The notes beneath the pieces are model-generated. The model did not search any database. It saw nothing but the letters and a program-made list of their open reading frames with translations, and was not told the DNA's origin. The translations under genes were made by a program, and so were the position numbers. DNA of 64,000 nt from Paracoccaceae bacterium (GTDB lineage Bacteria; Pseudomonadota; Alphaproteobacteria; Rhodobacterales; Rhodobacteraceae), in contig JAGRDY010000029.1 of NCBI GenBank assembly GCA_020446815.1, forward strand, positions 1-64,000, read 5' to 3'. Shown here piece by piece: positions 1-9,331 of the stretch; position 1 is the stretch's first letter; each line of letters opens with the position of its first letter.

Positions 1-127
1 CATACGCCTTGAAATCGCCGTAATACTTGGTGATCGCCGCCGTCAGCGTCGTCTTGCCGTGGTCAACGTGCCCGATCGTGCCGACGTTCACATGCGGTTT
101 GTTGCGTTCAAACTTTGCCTTTGCCAT
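1..127 (-). CDS. tuf: Elongation factor Tu, N-terminal part (gene runs off the window)
   Basis: Only the first 42 codons are inside the window. They read [20 protein letters not shown], followed by the P-loop [11 protein letters not shown], which is the diagnostic start of bacterial EF-Tu. EF-Tu delivers aminoacyl-tRNA to the ribosome as a GTP complex. The ATG lies at 125-127 and the rest of the gene continues to the left. The roughly 100 bases upstream, before the lipoprotein gene, must hold its promoter or the link to an upstream gene, but I cannot define a clear -35/-10 pair. Many Rhodobacterales carry two tuf copies, so which one this is cannot be told. Confidence 0.96.
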   Translation of the reverse strand, partial: MAKAKFERNKPHVNVGTIGHVDHGKTTLTAAITKYYGDFKAY

Positions 128-231
128 TTCGCGGGCGCCTTATGTTCTGGGGGCCATGTTTTCCCCGTGCCAATATCGGGCGCTGCCTATCGGCACTGGC
201 GCGAAAAATCAAGCACCAGTTGGCGGAACGA

Positions 232-900
232 TCAGGGCAGCGTGATCAGATCGCCCGCCGCGTCGCGCGGCGCAGTCGCGGGGGGCACCGCCACCGGCTC
301 GGCCGGGACGCCCGGCGCGGCAACCGGTGCGGCCGGCGCGGGCTGGCCCGACCGGGCCGCAACCGCCTCGGGGGTAAACCAGACCTTGTTTTCCACCAGC
401 CAGTTGTTGATCAACCGGGCGGCGTTTTCCGCCAGATTCCGCATCTGCTGTTCGCGGGTCTGGGTCAGCCCGGAACCAACCACGGTTTCCCCGGAAAGTC
501 GCTCAAGAACAATCAGTTGTTTTGGTTTTTCATTCAGCTTCAGGCCCAGCGCATCGTCCCAGATATTGACGGTGATCGCCAGCACCGATTTCGGGCTGAG
601 CAGGATCGGCACACCGGGAACCGCCAGCGCATAGCCGTCGACCCCGACGGCGATGTTGTAGATCCGCTCACCTTGATAGCGCCCGATCCGTGCGGCGATC
701 TTTTCTTTCAAGAGGGTTTCCCATTCTTCCGGCTCGGCCTTGCGCGACGGGCCGACGGGCTCGGCGTTCTTGGCCACCACGATGGTGTAGCCCAGCACGA
801 AATCACCGATCGGTTCGGGAGGTTCGGACAAATCCTGTCTGGCGCAGGCCGACAGGAAAGCCAGAACCACGATCGAAGAAAGCACCTTGCGAATATTCAT
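232..900 (-). CDS. Putative lipoprotein of unknown function
   Basis: The 222-residue product begins with a short basic n-region, a hydrophobic stretch and the lipobox LSAC, with the modified Cys at residue 19, so it should be lipid-anchored after Sec export. The middle part contains mixed strand/helix sequence, including a segment near GETVVGSGLTQTREQQMR. The last 40 residues are a low-complexity Ala/Pro/Val tail that probably extends as a linker. I recognise the general type as a conserved Rhodobacteraceae lipoprotein but not a characterised family. It is transcribed toward tuf and away from the P450 gene, with about 110 bases between the divergent starts. Confidence 0.8.
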   Translation of the reverse strand: MNIRKVLSSIVVLAFLSACARQDLSEPPEPIGDFVLGYTIVVAKNAEPVGPSRKAEPEEWETLLKEKIAARIGRYQGERIYNIAVGVDGYALAVPGVPILLSPKSVLAITVNIWDDALGLKLNEKPKQLIVLERLSGETVVGSGLTQTREQQMRNLAENAARLINNWLVENKVWFTPEAVAARSGQPAPAAPVAAPGVPAEPVAVPPATAPRDAAGDLITLP

Positions 901-1012
901 CTTGCCCCCGTCCGGTTGCCCTAGCCTTAGCCGAGCGCAAACCGGCGGGCAATGTCGAACTCTTGGCGCCTGCCGGGGTGTTGCCTATATTGGCGCGGGC
1001 GAGGAGAACGCG

Positions 1013-2365
1013 ATGAACGACGCTGAACTGCCGGTGCAAGTGCCGCTGGTCACCGAAGCCTGGGGCATCTGGCAATCGTTTCAGGCGGCGCGGCGCAATC
1101 TGCTGGAACTGATCCCCGAGATTGCCACCCGCCAGCCGATCGTGTCAGGGCGCACCGGCAAACGCTGGCACATGGTGATGGACCCGGCCGCCAACCGGCA
1201 TATCCTGCGCGATGCTCTGGCCGATTATCCGAAATCGGATGTCACCAAGCTGATCCTGCGCCCCGGCATCGGCGAAAGCCTGTTCGTGGCCGAAGGGGCG
1301 CACTGGCACTGGCAGCGCCGCGCCGCGGCCCCGGCCTTTTCGCCGCGCAATGTGCAGGCGCTCGCGCCGGTGATGACGGCAGCGGCACAGCGCGCGGCAG
1401 AGCGGGTCGGCACACAAGCCGGGCGTGCGGTCAACCTTTTCGACGAAATGGTGGCGACCACTTTCGAGGTGATTTCCGATGTGACCTTTACGGGTGGCGA
1501 GCGGTTCGACCGGGATGCGGTTCACCGGGCGATCAATGCCTATATCGACCAGACGGCGCGGGTTTCGCTTCTCGATATCATCGGCGCGCCGGGATGGGTA
1601 CCGCGCCTGGCGCGGATGCGCGCGGCCCCGGCGATGCGGTCGATGAAAGCCATGGCCGATCGGGCGATCGATCAGAGGCGCGATTCGGGGCCGAGCCCGG
1701 TGCCCGACCTGCTTGATCTGCTTTTGGAGGGCGAAGACCCCGAAACCGGGCGCCGCATGACCACAGCCGAACTGCGCGACAACCTCTTGACCTTCATCGT
1801 GGCCGGGCATGAAACCACCGCGCTGGCGCTGGCCTGGGCACTTTATCTGGTGGCCTTCGACCCGGCCGTGCAGGACCGCGCCCACGCCGAGGCGGCAGCG
1901 GCGCTGCAGGGGCGCGCAGCCGGGGTCGCCGACTTGCCGCGCCTGAAATTCATCCGCCAGATCGTCGATGAGGCGCTGCGCATGTATCCGCCCGCCGCCT
2001 TTCTGTCGCGCACCGCGATGCGGGCCGATACGCTGTGCGGCCGCGAGGTGCGCCGCGGCGATACGGTGATGCTGCCGATCTATGCGCTGCACCGCAACCA
2101 CCGGCTCTGGCCCGATCCGCACCGGTTCGACCCGGACCGGTTCCAAGACCCCAGGGCCATCGACCGCTTTGCCTATCTGCCTTTTGGCGATGGGCCGCGC
2201 ATCTGCATCGGGGCGTCATTCGCGCTGCAAGAGGCGGTGATCATCCTTGCCACCCTGCTGTCACGCTTCCGGTTCTCGCGGGTGCCGGGGCGCGAACCGA
2301 AACCGGTCCTGATCCTGACGCTGCGCCCGCAAGGCGGGGTGTGGCTCAAGGTCGCGCCGGCCTGA
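1013..2365 (+). CDS. Cytochrome P450
   Basis: This 450-residue protein has the P450 landmarks in order: the I-helix oxygen-activation motif AGHETT at about 264-269, the K-helix ExxR in DEALRMYPP (about 319-327), and the haem loop FGDGPRICIG at 391-400 with the thiolate ligand Cys398. There is no membrane anchor, so it is a soluble bacterial class that would need separate ferredoxin and reductase partners; none is encoded nearby. The general form resembles CYP families related to fatty-acid hydroxylases, but the substrate cannot be read from sequence. The ATG at 1013 was chosen because GAGGAG sits a few bases upstream; an in-frame start at 887 would overlap the divergent lipoprotein gene. It converges on parC with a gap of 10 bases. 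Confidence 0.95.
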   Translation: MNDAELPVQVPLVTEAWGIWQSFQAARRNLLELIPEIATRQPIVSGRTGKRWHMVMDPAANRHILRDALADYPKSDVTKLILRPGIGESLFVAEGAHWHWQRRAAAPAFSPRNVQALAPVMTAAAQRAAERVGTQAGRAVNLFDEMVATTFEVISDVTFTGGERFDRDAVHRAINAYIDQTARVSLLDIIGAPGWVPRLARMRAAPAMRSMKAMADRAIDQRRDSGPSPVPDLLDLLLEGEDPETGRRMTTAELRDNLLTFIVAGHETTALALAWALYLVAFDPAVQDRAHAEAAAALQGRAAGVADLPRLKFIRQIVDEALRMYPPAAFLSRTAMRADTLCGREVRRGDTVMLPIYALHRNHRLWPDPHRFDPDRFQDPRAIDRFAYLPFGDGPRICIGASFALQEAVIILATLLSRFRFSRVPGREPKPVLILTLRPQGGVWLKVAPA

Positions 2366-2375
2366 CCGCTGGCGC

Positions 2376-4691
2376 TCAGGTGAATGTGTTGTCGCGTGGA
2401 AATCCACGCGGCGCCATGCGCCCGGCACTGGCACGTTTGGCGATCCATTCGGCCAGGTCGGTTTCGGTGCGGGTGCGCCCGGCGGGGTCTTTCCAGCTCA
2501 GCCCGCTGGCCAGGGTGCAGGTGGTCGCATCCGACAGTCCGCCATCCTTGTATTTTTGCAACCTGACCCCCTTGCCGCGCGCCATTTCCGGCAATTCGGA
2601 CAGCGGGAAGATCAGCACCTTGCGGTTCTGGCCGACAACGGCGACGTGATCGCCCCGCACCGCGCGACAAACCTGCGCCTTCACGCCGCCGCGAGTGTTG
2701 AGCACGACCTTGCCCGCGCGGGTCTGGGCGACGACCTCGTCGGCGGGAACGACAAAGCCGTCGCCCTCGCTCGAGGCGAGCAGGAGTTTTTCCCCCGCCC
2801 GGTAGATCAGAAGGTCAACGATATCGGCTTCGTTGGGCAAATCGATCATCAGCCGCACCGGCTCGCCCATGCCGCGCCCGCCCGGAAGATTGGCCCCCAG
2901 GATGGTGTAGAACCGTCCGTTGCTGCCAAACAGCATGATCTTGTCGGTGGTTTCTGCGTGCAGGGTAAAGCGGCCTTCGTCGCCATCCTTGAACTTGACT
3001 TCGGCGTCGAGCGGCTGATGCCCCTTCATCGCGCGTATCCAGCCCATTTTAGAACAGATGACGGTGATCGGTTCGCGCTCGATCATCGCCTCGATCGGAA
3101 CATCCTCGACCGCGCCTGCCTCGGCGAACCGGGTGCGGCGGGCGCCGCCGGGGGCATCGCGGCCAAAGGCCTTGCGGGTATCGCGCAGCTGATCGGCGAT
3201 CCGCGCCCATTGCAGCGATGGGCTGGCCAGCAGGTCATCAAGATCGGCGCGTTCGATCATCAGCGCGTCCTGTTCTTTCAAGAGCTCGATCTCCTCGAGC
3301 CGCCGCAACGAACGCAGACGCATGTTCAGCACTGCTTCGGCCTGAACTTCGCTCAGACCCAGCGCGTCGGCGGCCTGGGGCAGGCCCAGCGGTGAGACAT
3401 AGTCGCGTTCGGACGACGCGCGGGCCTGTTTGCGGCCCCAATCCTCGGCCTGCAAGGCGGCTTTGGGGTCGTCGTCATAGCGGATGATGTCGATCACCCG
3501 GTCGAGGTTCAGGAACGCGGTGATGAATCCTTCGAGAACCTCCAGCCGGTGGTCGATCTTTTCCATCCGGTGCCGCGACCGGCGGATCAATACCTCGCGC
3601 CGGTGATCGAGGAAGGCGCGCAACACTTCCTTGAGCGAACAGACCTTGGGGGTGCGCCCGTCGATCAGCACATTCATGTTGAGCGAAAAGCGCGTTTCCA
3701 GATCGGAATTGCGAAACAGCATCCCCATCAGCATTTCGGGGTCGACATTCCGTGAACGCGGTTCGAGAACGATGCGGATGTCATCGGCGCTTTCGTCGCG
3801 GACATCGGCCAGAAGCGGGACCTTCTTGGTCTGGATCACCTCGGCCAACCGTTCGATCAGCTTGGATTTCTGTACCTGGTAGGGAATCTCGGTGACGACG
3901 ATGTTCCAGGCGCCCCGGCCCTGATCCTCCACCGCCCATTCGGCGCGCAACCGGAACGCACCGCGGCCGGTGCGGTAGGCATCCAGGATACTCTCGCGCG
4001 GCTCCACAATGACGCCGCCGGTGGGAAAATCGGGGCCGGGCACGAAACCGGCAAGCGTGTCATCGCGCGCATCAGGCGTCTTGATCAGATGCAGGCAGGC
4101 GTCGATCAGTTCGTGCAGGTTGTGGGGCGGGATGTTGGTGGCCATGCCGACCGCGATCCCCGAGGATCCGTTGGCCAGGAGGTTGGGAAACGCGGCGGGC
4201 AGCACCACCGGTTCTTCCAGCGTGCCATCATAATTGGGCCGGTAATCGACGGCGTTTTCGGCCAGGCCATCCATCAGCGCCTCGGCGGCGGACGTCAGGC
4301 GGGCCTCGGTATAGCGGGCGGCGGCGGGATTGTCGCCGTCGATATTGCCGAAATTGCCCTGCCCGTCGACAAGCGGGTAGCGCATGTTGAAATCCTGCGC
4401 CAGTCGCGCCATCGCGTCATAGATCGCGGCATCGCCGTGCGGGTGATAATTGCCCATCACATCGCCGGAAATCTTGGCCGACTTGCGAAAACCGCCGGTG
4501 GACGAAAGTTTCAGTTCCCGCATGGCAAAAAGAATACGCCGATGCACCGGTTTCAGCCCGTCGCGCGCATCAGGCAGCGCGCGATGCATGATGGTCGACA
4601 GCGCATAGGTCAGATAACGTTCGCCGATCGCCCGCGAAAGCGGTTCGGAAGCCGTGGACGGTACCGGAATGTCATCGCTGGCGTCGCTCAT
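2376..4691 (-). CDS. parC: DNA topoisomerase IV subunit A
   Basis: ParC is the breakage-reunion subunit of topoisomerase IV, which with ParE decatenates replicated chromosomes in the cytoplasm. The sequence shows the winged-helix region [14 protein letters not shown], the [10 protein letters not shown] loop, and the catalytic tyrosine at about residue 127 in RYTEARL, followed by the coiled-coil and C-terminal beta-pinwheel repeats. The length of 771 residues fits alphaproteobacterial ParC better than GyrA, which has a GyrA-box pinwheel that is absent here. Two ATG codons, 4700 and 4691, are possible starts; neither has a strong ribosome-binding site. I use 4691. A further upstream in-frame extension is non-homologous. 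parE is not in the window. Confidence 0.93.
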   Translation of the reverse strand: MSDASDDIPVPSTASEPLSRAIGERYLTYALSTIMHRALPDARDGLKPVHRRILFAMRELKLSSTGGFRKSAKISGDVMGNYHPHGDAAIYDAMARLAQDFNMRYPLVDGQGNFGNIDGDNPAAARYTEARLTSAAEALMDGLAENAVDYRPNYDGTLEEPVVLPAAFPNLLANGSSGIAVGMATNIPPHNLHELIDACLHLIKTPDARDDTLAGFVPGPDFPTGGVIVEPRESILDAYRTGRGAFRLRAEWAVEDQGRGAWNIVVTEIPYQVQKSKLIERLAEVIQTKKVPLLADVRDESADDIRIVLEPRSRNVDPEMLMGMLFRNSDLETRFSLNMNVLIDGRTPKVCSLKEVLRAFLDHRREVLIRRSRHRMEKIDHRLEVLEGFITAFLNLDRVIDIIRYDDDPKAALQAEDWGRKQARASSERDYVSPLGLPQAADALGLSEVQAEAVLNMRLRSLRRLEEIELLKEQDALMIERADLDDLLASPSLQWARIADQLRDTRKAFGRDAPGGARRTRFAEAGAVEDVPIEAMIEREPITVICSKMGWIRAMKGHQPLDAEVKFKDGDEGRFTLHAETTDKIMLFGSNGRFYTILGANLPGGRGMGEPVRLMIDLPNEADIVDLLIYRAGEKLLLASSEGDGFVVPADEVVAQTRAGKVVLNTRGGVKAQVCRAVRGDHVAVVGQNRKVLIFPLSELPEMARGKGVRLQKYKDGGLSDATTCTLASGLSWKDPAGRTRTETDLAEWIAKRASAGRMAPRGFPRDNTFT

Positions 4692-4749
4692 AGAAGCCAT
4701 GTAAATCGTGGCGCGCGGCAGGTCCAGACAGAATGAGGGCGAAGGGCAG

Positions 4750-5580
4750 ATGCAAAAATCGATCCTGATCACCGGTTGTTCGTCGGGCATCGGCCATGAC
4801 GCCGCGCTCGGGCTGCAACAGGCGGGCTGGCGGGTCTTTGCCACCTGCCGGGCCGAGACCGATTGCGAACGCCTGCGCGGCGAGGGGCTGGAAAGTTTCC
4901 GGCTGGATTATACCGATGAGGCCAGCATGGCCGCGGCGCTGGCCGAGGCGTTGGCGCGTACCGGCGGCACTCTGGATGCGCTGTTCAACAACGGCGCTTA
5001 CGGCATTCCGGGGGCCGTGGAAGATCTGCCGACGCAGGCGCTGCGCGAGATATTCGAGACCAATCTTTTTGGCTATCACGAATTGACGCGCCGCGTGGTC
5101 CCGGTGATGCGGGCACAGGGGCACGGCCGGATCGTCAATTGTTCTTCGGTTCTGGGTTTTGTCGGCATGCGCTGGCGCGGTGCCTATGTGGCGACGAAAT
5201 ACGCCCTTGAAGGGTTGACGGACGTGCTGCGCCTGGAAATGGCCGATACCCAGGTCAAGGTGATCCTGATCGAGCCGGGCCCGATCACCAGCCTGATCCG
5301 TGAAAACTCCATCGCGCATTTCGAACGCTGGATCGACTGGCGGGCCAGCCCACATGCCGACCGATACCGCGCGAGCCTGCTCAGACGGCTCTACCGCGAA
5401 AAGGCCAAGCCGGATGCATTCGAACTGCCGGCAAGCGCGGTGACGGCCAAACTGCAAACCGCCCTGGAAAGCCCGCGCCCGCGGCCGCGCTATTTCGTCA
5501 CGGTGCCAACCCATGTCATGGGGATCGCGCGGCGTCTTATGCCATCGCGCGCGCTGGACTGGCTGCTGGGCAAGGCCTGA
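4750..5580 (+). CDS. Short-chain dehydrogenase/reductase
   Basis: This classical SDR of 276 residues has the NAD(P)-binding motif TGCSSGIG near the N terminus, an NNGAYG variant of the NNAG strand motif, the catalytic serine in VNCSSVLG, and the active-site YVATKYALEG (YxxxK). The C-terminal part contains EPGPITSLI, the usual substrate-loop start. The family is extended toward sterol/retinol dehydrogenase-like SDRs, but the substrate is unknown. It is transcribed divergently from parC with about 60 bases between. The ATG at 4750 follows an AGGGCGAAGGG ribosome-binding region; a start at 4708 would add a non-homologous leader. Confidence 0.9.
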   Translation: MQKSILITGCSSGIGHDAALGLQQAGWRVFATCRAETDCERLRGEGLESFRLDYTDEASMAAALAEALARTGGTLDALFNNGAYGIPGAVEDLPTQALREIFETNLFGYHELTRRVVPVMRAQGHGRIVNCSSVLGFVGMRWRGAYVATKYALEGLTDVLRLEMADTQVKVILIEPGPITSLIRENSIAHFERWIDWRASPHADRYRASLLRRLYREKAKPDAFELPASAVTAKLQTALESPRPRPRYFVTVPTHVMGIARRLMPSRALDWLLGKA

Positions 5581-5651
5581 GGCATGGCGGTGCTGGCCTT
5601 GGCCGCCCGAGCGGAGTACAAAGCCCCGCATGACCCTCATGGGAGGCTGAT

Positions 5652-5861
5652 ATGGCCAAAGATCCACTGTTCCTGATTACCGCCTTCGCCTGCCTCGCGG
5701 TTCTGGTCATCCTGATGATCGGCATCGGCGGCTTTGCCAGGGGCGGTGATTTCAACCGCAAGCACGCCAACAGGATCATGCGCTATCGGATCATCGCCCA
5801 GGCGATCGCGGTGGCCCTGATCCTGGTGTTCGTCCTGGTACGCAGTCTGGGGGGGCGGTGA
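5652..5861 (+). CDS. Small twin-transmembrane HIG1-domain protein
   Basis: The 69-residue product has two hydrophobic segments (about residues 5-25 and 47-66) joined by a basic loop, GGDFNRKHANRIMRYRIIAQ. That loop is the signature of the HIG1 (hypoxia-induced gene 1) family, whose mitochondrial members associate with respiratory supercomplexes. Bacterial relatives are common small inner-membrane proteins of Alphaproteobacteria with no settled role. Its TGA shares one base with the ATG of the following cobalamin adenosyltransferase, so the two are translationally coupled. A GGGAGG ribosome-binding site precedes the ATG. Confidence 0.8.
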   Translation: MAKDPLFLITAFACLAVLVILMIGIGGFARGGDFNRKHANRIMRYRIIAQAIAVALILVFVLVRSLGGR

Positions 5862-6433
5862 TGGTCGTTCTCAACAAGATCTATACCCGGACCGGCGATG
5901 CAGGCCAAACCGCGCTTGGCAACGGCGCACGGGTGGCCAAGCACGCATTGCGGGTGGCGGCCTATGGCACGGTGGATGAAACGAATTCGGTTCTGGGGCT
6001 GGCGCGGCAGCACGCCGGGGGCGACATCGACGCGGCACTGGCGCGGATCCAGAACGATCTTTTCGATCTTGGGGCCGACCTGTGCCGCCCGGATATGGAA
6101 AAGGATGGCGAGGCGGGCTATCCGGTCTTGCGCATGGTCCCGGCGCAGGTCGAGCGGCTTGAGGCCGAGATCGACGCGATGAATGCCCGGCTGACACCGT
6201 TGCGAAGCTTCATCCTGCCGGGGGGGTCGGCCTTGTCGGCGCATCTGCATCACTGCCGCACCGTATCGCGCCGTGCCGAAAGATCTTGCGTCGAACTGGC
6301 GGATCAGGAACCGGTCAACGAGGCGGCCTTGAAATATCTCAACCGCCTGTCGGACTGGTTCTTTGTCGCCGCCCGCACGGCCAATGACGAGGGTCGCGGC
6401 GATGTGCTCTGGGTGCCGGGGGCAAACCGGTGA
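5861..6433 (+). CDS. Cob(I)yrinic acid a,c-diamide / cob(I)alamin adenosyltransferase, PduO type
   Basis: This 190-residue enzyme transfers the adenosyl group of ATP to the reduced cobalt of corrinoids, giving the coenzyme B12 used for example by methylmalonyl-CoA and ethylmalonyl-CoA mutases. The PduO-type N terminus IYTRTGDAGQTAL (phosphate-binding) is clear, as are VDETNSVLGLA, the helix motif RRAERSCVELA, and the C-terminal LNRLSDWFFVAAR. The start ATG overlaps the stop of the HIG1-like gene (TGATG). It lies a short distance upstream of etfBA. The Mcd-like gene elsewhere in the window fits a need for adenosylcobalamin, although that link is inference. Confidence 0.92.
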   Translation: MVVLNKIYTRTGDAGQTALGNGARVAKHALRVAAYGTVDETNSVLGLARQHAGGDIDAALARIQNDLFDLGADLCRPDMEKDGEAGYPVLRMVPAQVERLEAEIDAMNARLTPLRSFILPGGSALSAHLHHCRTVSRRAERSCVELADQEPVNEAALKYLNRLSDWFFVAARTANDEGRGDVLWVPGANR

Positions 6434-6441
6434 GCCGGCCT

Positions 6442-6453
6442 GTTAGCGCCAAC
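6442..6453. promoter_or_regulatory. Candidate LacI-type operator upstream of etfBA
   Basis: The 12 bases GTTAGCGCCAAC form a near-perfect dyad (GTT.GCGC.AAC) about 125 bases upstream of the etfB start. Its exact reverse complement occurs in the pckA promoter region at 15791-15802. Dyads centred on GCGC with TTA/TAA flanks are typical of LacI-family operators. In Rhodobacter, the LacI-family regulator CceR controls central carbon genes, which would fit, but the assignment is inference. I saw no third exact copy in the window. Confidence 0.5.
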
Positions 6454-6539
6454 TCTGGCGACCGTGCGACAATCGGCGTCGATTTTGCACTGTTTTCGGG
6501 CGCGTGAAGCCGTTAAAGGGGCAATCAAGTAGTTGTTGC

Positions 6540-6559
6540 GCCGCCATGAGGGCGGCTTT
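6540..6559 (+). promoter_or_regulatory. GC hairpin in the etfB leader
   Basis: GCCGCC (6540-6545) can pair with GGCGGC (6551-6556) around a 5-base ATGAG loop, followed by only three T residues. It ends about 20 bases before the etfB ATG. It is too weak in its T-tract to call a terminator with confidence. It may be the end of the adenosyltransferase transcript or a leader structure. Confidence 0.3.
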
Positions 6560-6579
6560 GGCTTGAAGGAGATGTGCCG

Positions 6580-7341
6580 ATGAAGGTTTTGGTGCCGGTG
6601 AAACGGGTGATCGACTATAACGTGAAGGTCCGCGTCAAGGCGGATGGCAGCGGTGTCGATCTTGCCAATGTGAAGATGTCGATGAACCCGTTTGACGAGA
6701 TCGCCGTCGAAGAGGCGATCCGGCTGCGCGAGGCGGGCAAGGCCGAGGAAATCGTCGTGGTTTCCATTGGTGTCAAGCAGTCGCAGGAAACCCTGCGCAC
6801 CGCTCTGGCGATGGGGGCGGATCGGGCGATTCTGATCCAGGCCGCCGACGACGTGCATACCGATATCGAACCGCTGGCCGTGGCCAAGCTGCTGGCCGCC
6901 GTGGTCAAGGAAGAAAACCCCGGTCTGGTGATCTGCGGCAAGCAGGCGATCGACAATGACATGAACGCCACCGGGCAGATGCTGTCGGCGCTGCTGGGCT
7001 GGTCACAGGCGACGTTCATTTCCGAACTTTCCGTCGATGGCGACAGCGCCACGGTAACGCGCGAAGTCGATGGCGGGTTACAGACGATCAAGGTCAAGCT
7101 GCCCGCGATTGTCACGGTCGATCTGCGGCTGAACGAACCGCGCTATGCGTCCTTGCCCAATATCATGAAGGCCAAGAAAAAGCCCCTGGACGAAAAGACG
7201 CCCGCCGATTACGGCGTCGATGTCGCGCCGCGCCTGAGCGTGCTCAAGACGACGGAACCCGCCGGACGCAAGGCGGGTGTGAAGGTCAGCTCGGTCGATG
7301 AGCTGATTGCGAAACTCAAAGACGAAGCGGGGGTGCTCTGA
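6580..7341 (+). CDS. etfB: Electron transfer flavoprotein subunit beta
   Basis: EtfB, with EtfA, forms the soluble FAD/AMP heterodimer that carries electrons from acyl-CoA and related dehydrogenases to ETF:quinone oxidoreductase. The 253-residue product begins [20 protein letters not shown] and carries the AMP-binding region [17 protein letters not shown] and the C-terminal recognition-loop region [17 protein letters not shown]. The ATG at 6580 follows a strong GAAGGAGA ribosome-binding site. Its stop overlaps the etfA start by one base. Expected electron donors in this window are the Mcd-like dehydrogenase and other acyl-CoA dehydrogenases. A candidate operator lies upstream at 6442-6453. 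Confidence 0.97.
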   Translation: MKVLVPVKRVIDYNVKVRVKADGSGVDLANVKMSMNPFDEIAVEEAIRLREAGKAEEIVVVSIGVKQSQETLRTALAMGADRAILIQAADDVHTDIEPLAVAKLLAAVVKEENPGLVICGKQAIDNDMNATGQMLSALLGWSQATFISELSVDGDSATVTREVDGGLQTIKVKLPAIVTVDLRLNEPRYASLPNIMKAKKKPLDEKTPADYGVDVAPRLSVLKTTEPAGRKAGVKVSSVDELIAKLKDEAGVL

Positions 7342-8267
7342 TGGCTGTTCTTCTGTTGGGCGAAGTGACCGATGGTCATCTGTCGGTCGATGCTACCGCC
7401 AAGGCGGTAACCGCCGCGATGAAACTGGGCGATGTGACGGTGCTGTGCGCCGGGGCCAAGGCGGCCGATGCAGCGGCGGAGGCGGCCAAGATCAGCGGGG
7501 TCAAGAAGGTACTCTGCGCCGAGGATGGCTCGCTCGGGCACCGGCTGGCGGAACCGACGGCGGCGCTGATCGTGTCGCTTGCTGGGGATTATTCGCATAT
7601 CGCCGCCCCGGCGACGACCGATGCCAAGAACGTGCTGCCGCGCGTTGCCGCCCTTCTGGATGTCATGGTGATTTCGGATGTGTCGGGCGTGGTCGATGCC
7701 GATACGTTCGAACGGCCGATCTACGCGGGCAACGCCATCCAGACGGTCAAGTCCTCGGACGCCAAGAAAGTCGTCTCGATCCGCACCTCGACCTTCGATC
7801 CGGCCGAAATGGGCGGCGCGGCCAGCGTCGAAAACATCTCTGCCGTGGCCAATCCGGGCCTGTCGGAATGGGTTGAAGACAAGGTGGCCGGCAGCGACCG
7901 GCCCGAACTGACCAGCGCCGGCATCGTGGTTTCGGGCGGGCGTGGCGTCGGCTCAAAAGACGATTTTCACCTCATCGAAAAACTTGCCGACAAGCTTGGC
8001 GCGGCGGTCGGCGCATCGCGGGCGGCGGTCGATTCGGGTTATGCCCCGAACGACTGGCAGGTCGGCCAGACCGGCAAGGTGGTGGCTCCGAGCCTTTATG
8101 TGGCGATCGGCATTTCCGGGGCGATCCAGCATCTGGCCGGGATGAAGGACAGCAAGGTCATCGTGGCGATCAACAAGGATGAGGAAGCGCCGATCTTTCA
8201 GATTGCCGACTACGGGCTGGTGGCCGATCTCTTCACCGCCGTGCCGGAACTGATCGAAAAGCTGTAG
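7341..8267 (+). CDS. etfA: Electron transfer flavoprotein subunit alpha
   Basis: EtfA provides most of the FAD-binding domain of the ETF heterodimer. The 308-residue sequence shows the N-terminal domain [18 protein letters not shown] and the family signature around [20 protein letters not shown], followed by [20 protein letters not shown], which contacts FAD. The ATG is fused to the stop of etfB (TGATG), so the subunits are made in a coupled 1:1 fashion. A strong intrinsic terminator follows at 8306-8332. Confidence 0.97.
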   Translation: MAVLLLGEVTDGHLSVDATAKAVTAAMKLGDVTVLCAGAKAADAAAEAAKISGVKKVLCAEDGSLGHRLAEPTAALIVSLAGDYSHIAAPATTDAKNVLPRVAALLDVMVISDVSGVVDADTFERPIYAGNAIQTVKSSDAKKVVSIRTSTFDPAEMGGAASVENISAVANPGLSEWVEDKVAGSDRPELTSAGIVVSGGRGVGSKDDFHLIEKLADKLGAAVGASRAAVDSGYAPNDWQVGQTGKVVAPSLYVAIGISGAIQHLAGMKDSKVIVAINKDEEAPIFQIADYGLVADLFTAVPELIEKL

Positions 8268-8305
8268 GCGCTGACGCTCGAAACGCTTGCGCGATGAAAC
8301 CAAGC

Positions 8306-8332
8306 AAGACCCGCCCACCGGCGGGTCTTTTT
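8306..8332 (+). terminator. Rho-independent terminator of etfBA
   Basis: AAGACCCGCC (8306-8315) pairs perfectly with GGCGGGTCTT (8320-8329) around a four-base CACC loop and runs into a T-tract. It lies about 40 bases after the etfA stop and just before the convergent DUF6473 gene. The A-rich left side also gives it some bidirectional character. Confidence 0.88.
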
Positions 8333-8345
8333 CTGTCAGCGCGGG

Positions 8346-9170
8346 TCACAGATGCGCGCGCAACACCGGCAAGAGCGCGCTGGCTATCTCTTGATGCACT
8401 TGCGGGCCGGGAAGTTCGAGCGCGACGGGTTCCTCGAGTGGCGCGAAAAACATGCCCTCGTTGCGCGCGGCCCGCGCCCGATCGCTGGGCTGGACCCTCA
8501 CGATATCGCTGGCACAGGGGCGCACGGCGGCGATCATGCCTTCGTCAACCATCAACGGGTCGGGGCCAAGGACTTCCCGGTCGGACGATCCAGGATGATG
8601 ATCGCCCACCAGAAGCAACAACGTCGTACCACCGATCCGCTCAAGCAGGGCCTGCATCCGCGTCACCCAGATACTCTTGAGTTCTTCCTCGACCAGGGCG
8701 AACCTTTCGCGGGCCCGCGTCTTGAGCGTGGTGAGCATGTGCCGGATAAAGTGGAATTCGGTGAAATCCACCTCCCGGAAAAGCGATCTCATCATCAGCG
8801 ACGCCTTGAGAAACCGGTCATTGCGGCGCGGATGCACCGTATAGAACCGGTTGGACATGTTGGGCGCCCCCAAAAGCTGGACCACGGTCACGCGCGCCTT
8901 GCGGCAAGTGTCGATGACAACCGGATCGCCCATGAAGACATCCAGCCCGGCGTTCATGTATCCGAAATTCACCACCGGCAGGCCGAGCTTTTCTTCAAGC
9001 AATGCCGCATATGGATCGGGGACGAACTTGCCATAGGTCTCGGTGCCGCCCATGACCACCGCATAAGCGCCGTCAAGATTGCGCGGCGGCCCGCGAAACA
9101 GCAGCCGCGATTGCCCGTAACGACACGGAAAATAGTCAAGGGCACGGTCGCCCCCGTATTCATAGGCCAT
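8346..9170 (-). CDS. DUF6473-type protein, possibly SGNH-hydrolase-like
   Basis: The product (274 residues from the ATG at 9170) starts MAYEYGGDRALDYFPCRYGQ, which I recognise as the beginning of a Rhodobacteraceae family annotated DUF6473. A glycine-rich VVMGGTETYGKFVPDPY segment and VVNFGYMNAGLDVF resemble the GDS-like and Gly/Asn blocks of SGNH hydrolases, and LLLLVGDHHPG may hold a late catalytic His. No signal peptide is visible, so it is probably cytoplasmic. AAGGTGGG precedes the ATG. The function is unknown; members often lie near sulfotransferase or capsule genes elsewhere, but no such genes are adjacent here. Confidence 0.72.
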   Translation of the reverse strand: MAYEYGGDRALDYFPCRYGQSRLLFRGPPRNLDGAYAVVMGGTETYGKFVPDPYAALLEEKLGLPVVNFGYMNAGLDVFMGDPVVIDTCRKARVTVVQLLGAPNMSNRFYTVHPRRNDRFLKASLMMRSLFREVDFTEFHFIRHMLTTLKTRARERFALVEEELKSIWVTRMQALLERIGGTTLLLLVGDHHPGSSDREVLGPDPLMVDEGMIAAVRPCASDIVRVQPSDRARAARNEGMFFAPLEEPVALELPGPQVHQEIASALLPVLRAHL

Positions 9171-9331
9171 CTTTCCCACCTTGATTTCGATTCACCCGGG
9201 GGCAATCTGCGCCGCAGGCGTTGCCAAAGAGCTAAAAGAAAAATTCGAACGGTCCCGGCGGCCGCTTATGCCTTGCGCCCGGTAACGGCCGGGGCCTATG
9301 GTCTGGCGAATTCGGAAAGCAAGGTTGTATC

